Shown here: positions 16,210-24,481 of the stretch, piece by piece | Numbering within the stretch: position 1 is the first letter of the stretch | Layout of the letters: every line of letters begins with the position of its first letter | Assembly (NCBI RefSeq): GCF_027620315.1 | Contig: NZ_JAPNNL010000040.1 | Span: forward strand, 1-45,107 | Source of the DNA: Nonomuraea corallina | Lineage (GTDB): Bacteria > Actinomycetota > Actinomycetes > Streptosporangiales > Streptosporangiaceae | Reading direction: 5' to 3' | DNA: 45,107 nucleotides | Made by a program: the position numbers and the translations under genes | The notes under the pieces: generated by a model | The model's input: the letters and a program-made list of their open reading frames with translations, nothing else | Database searches by the model: none | What the model was told of the DNA's origin: nothing

Positions 16210-16857
16210 TCAATCTTCGTTTGTTTTAGAAAGGGCGACGCAGCACTCCCCCGGTCTCGGATCCAGCCGGGCCCGCCCCGGATCCTCACCCAGCCCTTCG
16301 AGCAGCCCCTGGCACAGCGCCAGGTTCATGGAGCAGACGAGCAGCGGCTGCTCGCGCGAGAGCACGTGGAACGGGCAATTGCGCATCCGCAGGCCCGCGT
16401 CCCCGTCGGCGTACGGCTCGTAACCGCGCTCGCGCAGCACCTCCTCCACCGGCCGGCCGCCGCCGCTCCGGCCCAGCCGCTCCCCCGCCACGCGGGCGGC
16501 CCGCTCGGCCCGCTCCTCGGCGCCGAGCCCCTCCACCACGTCGGCGAGCACGGAGGCGAGCGTGGCGTAGTCGCGCGGCGGCAGGCTCACCGACCGCTCG
16601 CCCGCGGCCCTGCGGTAGACCTTGGCGGGCCGGCCGCTGCCCGGCCCCTTCCGCTCCGGCCGCCGAAACCCGCTCTCCAGCAGCCCCGCCTCGACGAGCT
16701 TGTCGAGGTGGTGGCCGGCGAGGGTGCGCGAGACCCCGGCGGCCTCCGCCGCCTCCTGCCTGCCCACCTCACCGCCGCGACCGGCCACCGCCTCGTACAG
16801 GCTCCGCCGTACGGGATCGTGCAGCAGGCCGAGGGCATCGAGGTCGTCGTCGCTCAC
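16210..16857 (-). CDS. Winged-helix regulator with C-terminal cysteine cluster
   Basis: A 215-aa predicted DNA-binding protein. The N-terminal winged HTH (HDPVRRSLYEAVAGRGGEVG, then EAAEAAGVSRTLAGHHLDKL) resembles ArsR/SufR-like regulators. The C-terminal half has Cys161, Cys175, Cys182 and the pair Cys205-Cys206 in NCPFHVL, LLVCSMNLALCQ and PRPGECCVAL. A similar CPF...CxMN...CC layout occurs in SufR-like proteins that bind iron-sulphur clusters. Spacing here differs from the classical SufR motif, so metal or cluster type is inference. GTG 16857 has a TAGACT -10 six nt upstream (leaderless). It leads into the DUF3291 gene. Confidence 0.85.
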   Translation of the reverse strand: MSDDDLDALGLLHDPVRRSLYEAVAGRGGEVGRQEAAEAAGVSRTLAGHHLDKLVEAGLLESGFRRPERKGPGSGRPAKVYRRAAGERSVSLPPRDYATLASVLADVVEGLGAEERAERAARVAGERLGRSGGGRPVEEVLRERGYEPYADGDAGLRMRNCPFHVLSREQPLLVCSMNLALCQGLLEGLGEDPGRARLDPRPGECCVALSKTNED

Positions 16858-16863
16858 AGCCGG

Positions 16864-16869
16864 AGTCTA
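16864..16869 (-). promoter_or_regulatory. -10 element for the Cys-cluster regulator (leaderless)
   Basis: TAGACT on the minus strand is separated by 6 nt from GTG 16857, with no RBS. Confidence 0.55.
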
Positions 16870-16948
16870 GGACGGTTCACCGCCCCTTCCGGACCCGCGT
16901 GATCGCGTACGGGAGTTCGCGCCCGTCCTGACAGGGGCGGGAATGCGA

Positions 16949-16971
16949 GGCCGCCGGGTTCCGGCGCGGCC
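16949..16971 (-). terminator. Hairpin after the first FKBP gene
   Basis: GGCCG-CCGG (16949-16957), loop GTT, then CCGG-CG-CGGCC (16961-16971) forms a GC-rich stem with a 2-nt bulge. It starts 7 nt past the FKBP stop on the minus strand. There is no U-run, so it is an intrinsic terminator only in the loose actinobacterial sense. Confidence 0.4.
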
Positions 16972-16977
16972 GGCACA

Positions 16978-17973
16978 TCAGTAGACGGCGAGCACGTCCA
17001 CCACGTACACGAGCGTCTCACCCGGCGCGATCCGCGCGCTCCCGCCGGTTCCCGCGTCCCCGTGCGCGTCACCGGGCGGCACCACCATCGCCACCCGGCT
17101 CCCCGCGGGCACGCCCGCCAGCGCCCGGTTCCAGCCGGACACGAGGCTGCCGTCGCCCAGGGTGACGGCCTCGGGGCGGCCGCGCTGCCAGGTGGAGGTG
17201 AAGACCCGGCGCTCACTCCAGGTGGCGCCCGCGTACTGCACCACGAGCAGCCGCCCGGCCTCGGCCGCCCGGCCGGAACCGCGCGCCAGCATCCTGGCGG
17301 TCAATCCGCCCGGCGGCTCCCCGTCCGGGATCGCCAGCGCGGGCGCCGCCCCGCCCCCGACCCGCACCCCGGCAATCACCCCCGCACCCGCCTCGACGGC
17401 GTCCCGCCCCGGATGCGCCCCGAGGACGTCGACCACATAGAACAGATCCACCCGCCCGTGGGCCCTGGGTACGTGGTCGACGGCGTCCGCTCGGACGCCG
17501 GGTGCGGCCGGCCCGGCCTGGGGGCCGGGAGGGCGTTCCCCTGCGGGGGTTCCCGACGTTCCGAGGGGGATGGCGGCGGTCACCCGGCTGCCCGCCCGGC
17601 GGCCCCGGAGCGCGGCGTCGAGGCCCGGGTGCAGCGCGCCCAAGGGGAGCGCCTCCGGGGTGCCGCGGTTGAAGGTGGACGCGACGAGCCGGTTCTCCCG
17701 GCCGTCCCACAGGTGAGCGGTGTACTGGACGACGGCCACGCCGCCCTGCTCCAGCGGCGCGCCGTGACCGGCGGTCCGCTCCGCCACGCGCGGTTCGGCG
17801 GGCGGCGCACCGGCGGGGAAGGTGATCGAGGGCCGGGCCCCGAAGGGTCCCGTCACCCGGGGTTCGGTCTCGCCCGGTTCCGCCCCGGTGCACGCCGTCA
17901 CCAGGGCCAGGGCCATGGACGCGAGCACGGCCAGGGAGCGGCGGGGTGCGGGCCGGAGGAGTGGGGTGGGCAA
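16978..17973 (-). CDS. Lipoprotein with two degenerate FKBP-type domains
   Basis: A 331-aa envelope protein. The signal peptide ends in a lipobox (LALVTAC, lipidated Cys about residue 28). Two FKBP-like halves follow, with VQYTAHLWDG...STFNRGTPEALPLG in the first and VQYAGATWSERRVFTSTWQRG, LVSGWNRALAGVPAGSRV in the second. The usual GYG of active FKBP prolyl isomerases is replaced (DAHGDAG), and several pocket aromatics are missing, so catalysis is doubtful. A TTG start at 17973 is supported by GGGAGG eight nt upstream. It is a diverged paralogue of the next FKBP gene; a chaperone or binding role is possible. Confidence 0.8.
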   Translation of the reverse strand: MPTPLLRPAPRRSLAVLASMALALVTACTGAEPGETEPRVTGPFGARPSITFPAGAPPAEPRVAERTAGHGAPLEQGGVAVVQYTAHLWDGRENRLVASTFNRGTPEALPLGALHPGLDAALRGRRAGSRVTAAIPLGTSGTPAGERPPGPQAGPAAPGVRADAVDHVPRAHGRVDLFYVVDVLGAHPGRDAVEAGAGVIAGVRVGGGAAPALAIPDGEPPGGLTARMLARGSGRAAEAGRLLVVQYAGATWSERRVFTSTWQRGRPEAVTLGDGSLVSGWNRALAGVPAGSRVAMVVPPGDAHGDAGTGGSARIAPGETLVYVVDVLAVY

Positions 17974-18159
17974 CCGGGTGACCTCCCTGCGCGGTCGGCG
18001 TCGCGGAGCGTGAGCCGCTTGGTGCCGGTGACCACCGCGGCTGCGGGAGCCCCGGTGGCCCCGGGCGGATCATGCTCGCGCCGGATCGAGCCCCGCGATG
18101 CTACCGCGCCGCCCGTCGTCGACGACATCCCGAAGCGTCACAGGCAGCTCGAAGGCGAC

Positions 18160-18190
18160 GGGCGTGCCTCCCGTCCCGGGCGGCACGCCC
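18160..18190 (-). terminator. Hairpin after the second FKBP gene
   Basis: GGGCGTGCC (18160-18168) and GGCACGCCC (18182-18190) are perfect 9-bp inverted arms with a 13-nt loop. They start 25 nt beyond the FKBP stop at 18216. The 17974-18215 gap holds no supported gene. Confidence 0.5.
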
Positions 18191-18215
18191 GCTGTGCGCC
18201 GTCAGAGGTCCCGCG

Positions 18216-19130
18216 TCAGGCCGCCGAGAGGACGTCCACCACGAACACCAGCGTGCTCTTCGCCGGGATGCCCTGCTGCTCCTGGTCGCCGTAGCCGAGG
18301 TCCGGCGGGATGCTCATCACCACGCGGCTGCCCACCGGCACGCCCTCCAGCCCCTGCTGCCAGCCCTTGATGACCTGGGCCAGCGGGAACGAGGCCGGCT
18401 CGCCGCGGCCCCAGCTGGAGTCGAACTCCTTGTCGGTGCCCCAGATCTTGCCGGTGTAGTGGACGGTCAGCGTCTGGTCGCCCTTGACCGGCGCGCCCTC
18501 GCCCTTGATGAGGGTCTTGACCACCAGCTCCTTGGACGGCTTGTCGGAGGTCTTCGTGGTGAGCGTGGGCGCCTGGTCGCCGCCGGGGTTGTCCACCTTG
18601 ACGCCCTTGAGGGTCTCACCGGTCTCCTCGCCGGAGGCGGCCTTGGGCTGGGTGCCGACCACGTCCATGACGAACACCTTGGTCGGCTCCGCCGGCGCGG
18701 TCTGCCCCGCCGCCGGGGTGGTGAGGTCGTTGGCCATGACCGCCAGCAGGCGGCCGCCGTGCTTCAGCTGGGTGAAGCCGTCGCGCAGCAGCTGCGGGAG
18801 CTGCTCGTTCACCGGCAGCGTCTCCGGCGTCTTCGTGTCGTACGTGGAACCCTGCAGGGCGTTGCCCTTGCCGTCCCAGTTCCAGACGGACAGGTTGACG
18901 ATGAGCTGGTCGCCCGCCTTCACCGCGGGGCCGGTGCCGGCCTCCAGGACCTTGTACGACGACTTGGTGGCGGGATTACCGGTGGGGAAGGTCACCGTGG
19001 GCTTGGCGCCCACCTGGCCGGCGACCTTCACCCCCGCGGACCCGTCGCCGGCCGGAGTCGTTTCGGAGCCGCACGCGGCGGCGAGGAGGAGCAAAGGCAC
19101 GGCGGCCAGAGCGGCCAGAGCGCGGCGCAT
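18216..19130 (-). CDS. FKBP-type peptidyl-prolyl isomerase lipoprotein
   Basis: A 304-aa secreted lipoprotein (signal LLLLAAAC, lipobox Cys20) with two FKBP domains. The first (about 55-160) is degenerate. The second (about 205-304) is canonical: VHYTGKIWG, FDSSWGRGEPASFPL, VIKGWQQGLEGVPVGSRV, PDLGYG and a final FVVDVL. It should catalyse cis-trans proline isomerisation in the extracytoplasmic space, helping exported proteins fold. ATG 19130 follows an RBS (GAGGGA). A TAGGGT -10 at 19166-19171 lies inside a short inverted repeat (CCTACC/GGTAGG). It lies downstream of pafA on the same strand. Confidence 0.92.
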   Translation of the reverse strand: MRRALAALAAVPLLLLAAACGSETTPAGDGSAGVKVAGQVGAKPTVTFPTGNPATKSSYKVLEAGTGPAVKAGDQLIVNLSVWNWDGKGNALQGSTYDTKTPETLPVNEQLPQLLRDGFTQLKHGGRLLAVMANDLTTPAAGQTAPAEPTKVFVMDVVGTQPKAASGEETGETLKGVKVDNPGGDQAPTLTTKTSDKPSKELVVKTLIKGEGAPVKGDQTLTVHYTGKIWGTDKEFDSSWGRGEPASFPLAQVIKGWQQGLEGVPVGSRVVMSIPPDLGYGDQEQQGIPAKSTLVFVVDVLSAA

Positions 19131-19221
19131 GGGTTTCCCTCGGAACAGACGGTCAGATTCGCGTCACCCTACCTGAAGCCGGGTAGGCCGGAGGTAAACC
19201 CATGCTGTCAAGCCGTCCAGG

Positions 19222-20580
19222 TCACATGCCCGCGATCAGTTTGTCCACCCTCTCGTCGACGCTGCGGAACGGGTCCTTGCACAGCACCGTCCGCTGGGCC
19301 TGGTCGTTGAGCTTGAGGTGCACCCAGTCGACGGTGAAGTCACGGCGCTTCTCCTGCGCCTTGCGGATGAACTCGCCGCGCAGCCGCGCCCTGGTGGTCT
19401 GCGGAGGCACCGACTTCGCCTCGAAGATCTTCAGGTCGGACGCCACCCGCTCCACCGAGCCGCGCTTCTGCAGCAGGTAGTAGAGGCCGCGCCTGCGGTG
19501 GACGTCGTGGTAGGCGAGGTCGAGCTGCGCCACCCGGGGCGACGACAGCGGCAGGTCGTACTTCTTGCGGTAGCGCTCGATCAGCTGGTACTTCGTCACC
19601 CAGTCGATCTCCCGCGACACCAGGTCGAGGTCGCCCGTCTCGACCGCGCGCAGCGTGCGCTCCCACAGCTCCAGCACCCGGTGGGCGATGGCGTCGCCGC
19701 CGCGCCGGTCGACGAAGTCCTTCGCCTTGGCGAGGTACTCCTGCTGGATCTCCAGGCTGGACGCCTCCCTGCCGTTGGCCAGCCGCACCCTCCGCCGGCC
19801 GGTCATGTCGTGCGACACCTCCCGGATGGCCCTGATCGGGTTCTCCAGGGTCAGGTCGCGCATCACCGTGCCGGCCTCGATCATGCGCAGCACCAGGTCG
19901 GTGGCGCCGACCTTGAGCAGCATCGTGGTCTCGCTCATGTTGGAGTCGCCGACGATGACGTGCAGGCGGCGGAACCGCTCGGCGTCGGCGTGCGGCTCGT
20001 CGCGCGTGTTGATGATCGGCCGCGACCGGGTCGTGGCCGAGGAGACGCCCTCCCAGATGTGCTCGGCCCGCTGCGAGACGCAGTAGACGGCGCCGCGCGG
20101 CGTCTGCAGCACCTTGCCGGCGCCGCAGATGATCTGCCGTGTCACCAGGAACGGGATGAGCACGTCGGCCAGCCGGCCGAACTCGCCGTGCCGGCCCACC
20201 AGGTAGTTCTCGTGGCAGCCGTAGGAGTTGCCGGCCGAGTCGGTGTTGTTCTTGAAGAGATAGATGTCTCCCGCGATGCCCTCTTCGCGCAGCCGTTTCT
20301 CGGCGTCGACCAGAAGGCCCTCCAGGATCCGCTCACCCGCCTTGTCGTGGGTGACCAGCTCGATGACGTTGTCACACTCGGGGGTTGCGTATTCAGGATG
20401 GCTGCCTACGTCGAGGTAGAGGCGTGCGCCGTTGCGGAGGAAGACGTTGCTCGATCGGCCCCAGGACACGACCCGCCGGAACAGGTAGCGCGCGACCTCG
20501 TCGGGGGACAGCCTGCGCTGGCCCCGGAACGTGCAGGTCACGCCGTACTCGTTCTCCAGCCCGAAGATGCGACGATCCAT
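19222..20580 (-). CDS. pafA: Pup--protein ligase PafA
   Basis: The sole ligase that links the C-terminal Glu of Pup to substrate lysines, ATP-dependent, glutamine-synthetase-like fold. The 452-aa protein starts [16 protein letters not shown]. It keeps the family blocks [56 protein letters not shown] and [18 protein letters not shown] (each shortened here), and the C-terminal [17 protein letters not shown]. These match the M. tuberculosis enzyme very closely. ATG 20580 has a TAGTGT -10 six nt upstream; the in-frame GTG three bases earlier is a less likely start. It is separated from prcA by one small secreted-protein gene. Confidence 0.97.
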   Translation of the reverse strand: MDRRIFGLENEYGVTCTFRGQRRLSPDEVARYLFRRVVSWGRSSNVFLRNGARLYLDVGSHPEYATPECDNVIELVTHDKAGERILEGLLVDAEKRLREEGIAGDIYLFKNNTDSAGNSYGCHENYLVGRHGEFGRLADVLIPFLVTRQIICGAGKVLQTPRGAVYCVSQRAEHIWEGVSSATTRSRPIINTRDEPHADAERFRRLHVIVGDSNMSETTMLLKVGATDLVLRMIEAGTVMRDLTLENPIRAIREVSHDMTGRRRVRLANGREASSLEIQQEYLAKAKDFVDRRGGDAIAHRVLELWERTLRAVETGDLDLVSREIDWVTKYQLIERYRKKYDLPLSSPRVAQLDLAYHDVHRRRGLYYLLQKRGSVERVASDLKIFEAKSVPPQTTRARLRGEFIRKAQEKRRDFTVDWVHLKLNDQAQRTVLCKDPFRSVDERVDKLIAGM

Positions 20581-20586
20581 CACCTC

Positions 20587-20592
20587 ACACTA
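20587..20592 (-). promoter_or_regulatory. -10 element for pafA (leaderless)
   Basis: TAGTGT on the minus strand is followed by GAGGTG and ATG 20580. The purine run is too close to act as an RBS, so a leaderless start is more likely. Confidence 0.5.
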
Positions 20593-20643
20593 TGCCCACC
20601 GATGGGCGAGCGGGAGAGATCCCCGCCCGGTGTTTTCCCGGCG

Positions 20644-21165
20644 TCAGGGCGTGAAGATCTCCTGAACCTTGACGATCGTGCCCTTGCGGACGGTGATGAG
20701 CGCCGGCCGCTCTCCGCCGCGGGCCCGTTCGACGAGGTCACCGCGCGGGCACCGCCGGTCGCCCAGGCCGGTGCGGCGGTCGGCGGTCACGGTGGTCATC
20801 CTCTGACCGCAGCCGAGCGCCGACAGGAACACCACGTCCTTGGCGAGGGGCGAGGCGTAGACCCGCACGTCGCCCTCCGGCGGGCCGACGAAGCGGCCCT
20901 CGGTGACCTTGCCCTTCCTCCACCTGATGGGTTCGTACTCGGCGACGCCGTCGCCGTGCACATGGGTGATCCAGCCGCGCAGCACGCCGTCGCGGCGCGG
21001 GTGCGGCGATCGGGTGAAGTCGTGCCCCGGGTCGGCCTGGAAGGTCGTGCCGAAGATCTTCGGCGCCTTGGGGCGCGGGAGCGGGGCGGCCTCGGCCGCC
21101 ACGGAGGACGTCAGGAGCAGGGCGGCGGCGCCACCGGCGACCAGGCCGCGGATCATCGTGTTCAC
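20644..21165 (-). CDS. Small secreted protein of unknown function
   Basis: A frame of about 173 aa, not recognised. The N-terminus (MIRGLVAGGAAALLLTSSVA) is a signal peptide, with likely cleavage near AEA-AP. The mature part is rich in Pro/Lys/Arg and contains HVHGDGVAEYEPI and two Cys (ALGCGQ, RRCPRG) that could form a disulphide. GTG 21165 or ATG 21156 are both possible starts; a CATCCT element 7 nt before GTG favours the first. It lies between prcA and pafA on the same strand, but a link to the proteasome is unlikely because it is exported. Confidence 0.65.
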   Translation of the reverse strand: MNTMIRGLVAGGAAALLLTSSVAAEAAPLPRPKAPKIFGTTFQADPGHDFTRSPHPRRDGVLRGWITHVHGDGVAEYEPIRWRKGKVTEGRFVGPPEGDVRVYASPLAKDVVFLSALGCGQRMTTVTADRRTGLGDRRCPRGDLVERARGGERPALITVRKGTIVKVQEIFTP

Positions 21166-21250
21166 GGAACGTAGGATGGCCGATCGGCCCCGGCGGTTGG
21201 CGGGCCCCGGTGTGATCCATCTCACACCGGGACCGCGTGCGGCCGTGCCG

Positions 21251-22060
21251 TTACAGCGGTGACGATCCGTCGTCGACCGGGCCGTCGGGGCCCGTGGGCG
21301 GCGGCTTCTCGCCGTTGCCCTTGGCGGGCGGCTCGGCCGGGGACTCCGGCTCGTCCACGGCGGGCGTGGCCGCCGACGCGGCCAGCAGCCGGTCGAGCCG
21401 GGCGCCGGTCAGCCGCTTGAACTTGCGGTGCTCGCGGTTGCGGTCGAGCACCGCGACCTCCAGCTGCTCCACCGGCGGCCGCTCCCCGCCCGGCTCGGTC
21501 AGCGCGGCGAGCGCCACCTCCAGGGCGTCGGACAGCGACATCGACTCGCGGTAGCGCTCCTTCAGCCGGCCCAGCACCGCGTCGGCCTGGCCGCCCATCG
21601 CCGCGAAGCCGTGCTCGTCGAAGACCGAGCCGTCGAACGTCAGGCGGTAGATCGCGTCGCCGTCGGGCTCGTCGCCCACCTCGGCGACCACGACCTCCAC
21701 CTCCAGGGACTTGATCGACTCGGTGAAGATGCGGCCCAGGTTGGACGCGTACAGGTTGGCCAGGCCGCGGCCGGTCACGTCGGAGCGGTCGTAGGAGTAG
21801 CCGTTGATGTCGGCGTAGCGAATGCCGCCGAGCCGCAGCTCCTCGAACTCGTTGTAGCGGCCCACCGCGGCGAACCCGATGCGGTCGTAGATCTCACTGA
21901 TCTTGTGCAGCGCCCGCGACGGGTTGGGGGCCACGAACAGGATGCCGTCCACGTACTGCAGCACGACGACGGAACGGCCCCGCGCGATCCCCTTGCGCGC
22001 GTAGTCCGCCTTGTCCCGCATGATCTGCTCTGGGGACGCATATCCGAAAGGCATGGACAC
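21251..22060 (-). CDS. prcA: Proteasome alpha subunit
   Basis: The outer-ring 20S subunit, 269 aa. It starts [21 protein letters not shown], the actinobacterial form of the gating N-terminus. [41 protein letters not shown] (split here), [18 protein letters not shown] and [16 protein letters not shown] are conserved. The C-terminal about 35 residues are a Pro/Glu/Asp-rich disordered tail. GTG 22060 is supported by AAAGGA nine nt upstream, and it begins 15 nt after the prcB stop. The alpha rings dock ARC and other activators. Confidence 0.97.
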   Translation of the reverse strand: MSMPFGYASPEQIMRDKADYARKGIARGRSVVVLQYVDGILFVAPNPSRALHKISEIYDRIGFAAVGRYNEFEELRLGGIRYADINGYSYDRSDVTGRGLANLYASNLGRIFTESIKSLEVEVVVAEVGDEPDGDAIYRLTFDGSVFDEHGFAAMGGQADAVLGRLKERYRESMSLSDALEVALAALTEPGGERPPVEQLEVAVLDRNREHRKFKRLTGARLDRLLAASAATPAVDEPESPAEPPAKGNGEKPPPTGPDGPVDDGSSPL

Positions 22061-22075
22061 GGGTGAGGGTCCTTT

Positions 22076-22921
22076 CTAGCGCAGCGGGGCGATGGGGCCG
22101 TCGGGAGCGATCAGGCGGGCGTCGAGCATCTGGCTCACGTACTCCGACACCTGCTCGTCGGTCAGCCGGCGGAAACCGTCGGCGTCGATGACCGACACGA
22201 TCGGGAAGATCTTCCGCGTCACGTCGGGACCGCCGGTCGCCGAGTCGTCGTCGGCGGCGTCGTACAGCGCCTGGATGAGCGCCATCGTGATGTCGTCGGC
22301 CGACGCACCCTCCCGGTAGAGCTTCTTCAACGCGCCCCGAGCGAAGATCGAACCCGAGCCGATCGCGTCGAACCGCTCACGCTCGTAGGGTCCGCCCGCG
22401 ACGTCGTAGCTGAAGATCCGGCCCTCGTCGCGGTCGGGGTCGTAGGCGGCGAACAACGGCACCACCACCAGCCCCTGCATCGCCATCGCCAAGTTGCCGC
22501 GGATCATGGTCGCGAGGCGGTTGGCCTTGCCCCTGACCGACATCGTGCGGCCTTCGAGCTTCTCGTAGTGCTCCAGCTCCACCCTATAGAGCCGGGCCAT
22601 CTCCAGGCCGGTCGAGGCCGTGCCGGCGATGCCCATGCAGGAGTAGTCGTCAGTGCGGAACACCTTCTCCACGTCACGCTGGGAAATGATGTTGCCGGAC
22701 GTGGCGCGCCGGTCGCCGGCCATCACCACCCCGCCGGCGAACGTCGCCGCCACGATCGTGGTCGCGTGCGGAACCTGGTCGCCGATCGGCGTGGCCAGCA
22801 CCTCGTCTCTGCGGGGCAGCAACTCGGGCGCGTACGCCCCCACGAAATCGGTGAACGAGGAACTTCCGGTGTTCTGGAAAAGCTGGCTCATCAAGCCGGC
22901 GGGCAGATCCCTCTTAGCCAC
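22076..22921 (-). CDS. prcB: Proteasome beta subunit (catalytic)
   Basis: The Ntn-hydrolase subunit of the 20S core, 281 aa with a propeptide. Autocleavage should expose Thr54 in [12 protein letters not shown]. The mature part shows [15 protein letters not shown], the Lys/Asp catalytic partners, [20 protein letters not shown], and the invariant [19 protein letters not shown] 22921 has a strong RBS (GGGAGGG). Its own promoter (TGCAGA-17-TAGGGT, 22957-22985) is visible, since pup is not directly upstream. Here Ala precedes the catalytic Thr, where M. tuberculosis has Gly. Confidence 0.97.
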   Translation of the reverse strand: MAKRDLPAGLMSQLFQNTGSSSFTDFVGAYAPELLPRRDEVLATPIGDQVPHATTIVAATFAGGVVMAGDRRATSGNIISQRDVEKVFRTDDYSCMGIAGTASTGLEMARLYRVELEHYEKLEGRTMSVRGKANRLATMIRGNLAMAMQGLVVVPLFAAYDPDRDEGRIFSYDVAGGPYERERFDAIGSGSIFARGALKKLYREGASADDITMALIQALYDAADDDSATGGPDVTRKIFPIVSVIDADGFRRLTDEQVSEYVSQMLDARLIAPDGPIAPLR

Positions 22922-22956
22922 GCGACTCCCTCCCCAAGTTCAGTGTTCCTGAGCCG

Positions 22957-22985
22957 ACCCTACTGGTGTTGTGTCGCTGTCTGCA
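22957..22985 (-). promoter_or_regulatory. Candidate prcBA promoter
   Basis: On the minus strand -35-like TGCAGA (22980-22985) is separated by 17 nt from -10-like TAGGGT (22957-22962). A leader of about 25-30 nt with GGGAGGG precedes GTG 22921. This would express prcBA independently of pup. Confidence 0.45.
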
Positions 22986-23101
22986 CTTCCCACGATCAGC
23001 TCAGGGCGAACCGGTCATCAGATCGTTTCTTCACCCCCTGCCACGCCCGCGCGTCCCGTGGGCGCGGGCGGGGCGGGCCGTCCGCGCCGCGGTCCCGGAC
23101 G

Positions 23102-23107
23102 GATACT
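23102..23107 (+). promoter_or_regulatory. -10 element for dinB (leaderless)
   Basis: GATACT ends 6 nt before ATG 23114, and there is no RBS. No PafBC-type RecA-NDp motif (TTGTCRGTG-N8-TANNNT) is seen in front of it. Confidence 0.5.
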
Positions 23108-23113
23108 GGACGC

Positions 23114-24145
23114 ATGAGGACCTGGGTCCTGCACGTCGACCTCGACCAGTTCATCGCCGCGGTCGAGCTGCTGCGCCACCCGGAGCTGCGCGGCCTGCCG
23201 GTGGTCGTCGGCGGCGACGGCGACCCCACCCGCTCGCGCACCGTCGCGGCCACCGCCACCTACGAGGCCCGCGCCCACGGCGTCCACTCCGGCATGCCGC
23301 TGCGCACCGCACTGCGGCGCTGCCCCGAGGCCGTCTTCCTGCCGAGCGACCCGCCCGCCTACGAGGCGGTCTCCGCCCGCGTCATGGCCGTCCTGCGCGA
23401 GTTCCCCGCCGACGTCGAGGTGTGGGGCTGGGACGAAGCCTTCCTCGGCGCCCGCACCGACGACCCGGAGGCGCTCGCCCTGGCCGTCCAGCGAGCCGTG
23501 CGCGAACGCACCGAGCTGTCCTGCTCCGTGGGCATCGGCGACAACAAGCACCAGGCCAAGCTCGCCTCGGGGTTCGCCAAACCGGCCGGGGTCCACCGCC
23601 TCACCGGCGACACCTGGGCCGAGCAGATGCACCACAGGCCCACCGACGCGCTCTGGGGGATCGGCGCCAAGACCGCCAGGAAGCTCGCCGGCCTGGGCCT
23701 GCGCACCGTCGCCGAGCTCGCCGCCGCCGACCCCGGGGAGCTGGCCGCCCGGTTCGGCCCCACGAACGGCCCGTGGCTGCGCTATCTCGCACTCGGCCGG
23801 GGCGAGGCCGAGGTCGTCACCACCCCGTGGATCCCGCGCGGCCACAGCCGCGAGACCACCTTCAGGGAGGATCTCACCGATCCGGCCGAGATCGCCGATC
23901 ACGTCACCCTGCTCGCGGGCCACGTCACCGCCGACGCCGTGGAAGCCGGTCGCGCCATCGTCCGGGTCACGGTCAAGGTGCGCTTCACCCCGTTCCTGAC
24001 CAGGACCCGTCAGACGACGCTTCCCTCCCCCACGACCGACGCCGGCACCGTCACCGGCGCCGCGCTCGACGCCCTCTCGCGGTTCGAACTGGACCGTCCC
24101 GTACGCCTCCTCGGCGTCGGCGCCGCCTACCAGATGCCCGCCTGA
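23114..24145 (+). CDS. dinB: Y-family DNA polymerase IV, DinB2-like
   Basis: A 343-aa translesion polymerase. Catalytic acidic residues are Asp9 (HVDLDQF) and Asp107-Glu108 in VEVWGWDEAFLG. SVGIGDNKHQAKLASGFAKP and the thumb HhH segment LWGIGAKTARKLAGLGL follow, and the little-finger domain is complete. Aligning HVDLDQFIAAVE with E. coli DinB puts Ile14 at the steric-gate position that is Phe13 there. Mycobacterial DinB2 has Leu14 at this place and readily uses ribonucleotides, so relaxed sugar selection is plausible. ATG 23114 has a leaderless -10. The gene lies on the opposite strand between pup and prcB, an unusual site. Confidence 0.93.
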   Translation: MRTWVLHVDLDQFIAAVELLRHPELRGLPVVVGGDGDPTRSRTVAATATYEARAHGVHSGMPLRTALRRCPEAVFLPSDPPAYEAVSARVMAVLREFPADVEVWGWDEAFLGARTDDPEALALAVQRAVRERTELSCSVGIGDNKHQAKLASGFAKPAGVHRLTGDTWAEQMHHRPTDALWGIGAKTARKLAGLGLRTVAELAAADPGELAARFGPTNGPWLRYLALGRGEAEVVTTPWIPRGHSRETTFREDLTDPAEIADHVTLLAGHVTADAVEAGRAIVRVTVKVRFTPFLTRTRQTTLPSPTTDAGTVTGAALDALSRFELDRPVRLLGVGAAYQMPA

Positions 24146-24165
24146 ACCCTGCCCGGATCGGCTGT

Positions 24166-24182
24166 GCCGCGCCCGGCGCGGC
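24166..24182 (+). terminator. Hairpin after dinB
   Basis: GCCGCGC (24166-24172), loop CCG, GCGCGGC (24176-24182) is a perfect 7-bp stem 21 nt past the stop. It is followed by a second GC-rich palindromic stretch (CGCCCGC...GCGGGCG). No U-run is present. Confidence 0.45.
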
Positions 24183-24225
24183 GGACGGCGCACCGCCCGC
24201 CGCCGCGGGCGGGCGTGCGCTCGAA

Positions 24226-24257
24226 GTCGTCGCCGGTGAATGTCGTCGCCGGTGAAT
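24226..24257. repeat. 16-bp direct duplication
   Basis: GTCGTCGCCGGTGAAT occurs twice in tandem (24226-24241, 24242-24257), then a partial third copy (GTCGTCG). It lies in the 336-nt gap between dinB and pup, which holds no supported gene. Confidence 0.85.
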
Positions 24258-24297
24258 GTCGTCGTGGTGTTCAGCAGGTGGTCGCGTCGGCTGCCAT

Positions 24298-24372
24298 GGT
24301 TCTCGGTTCGGTTCTCGGTTCGGTTCTCGGTTCGGTTCTCGGTTCGGTTCTCGGTTCGGTTCTCGGTTCGGT
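24298..24372. repeat. 12-bp tandem repeat between dinB and pup
   Basis: Six perfect head-to-tail copies of TCTCGGTTCGGT run from 24301 to 24372, preceded by a partial unit. The array lies between the convergent 3' ends of dinB (24145) and pup (24482). If read on the minus strand the unit gives Thr-Glu-Pro-Arg repeats, but no start or RBS supports translation. Confidence 0.95.
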
Positions 24373-24481
24373 TCGCGCGCATCGCTCGCGGGCGGCACGG
24401 GCGATGGCGCGCCGTCGGATGGGCCCGCTCGGGCTCTCCGGCGTACGCCCCTTCGTCACCCCTCGTCGGTGTCCGTCGCTG

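Noticed and set aside
24298..24372. CRISPR array
   Set aside because: The repeats are 12 bp and directly adjacent, with no spacers.
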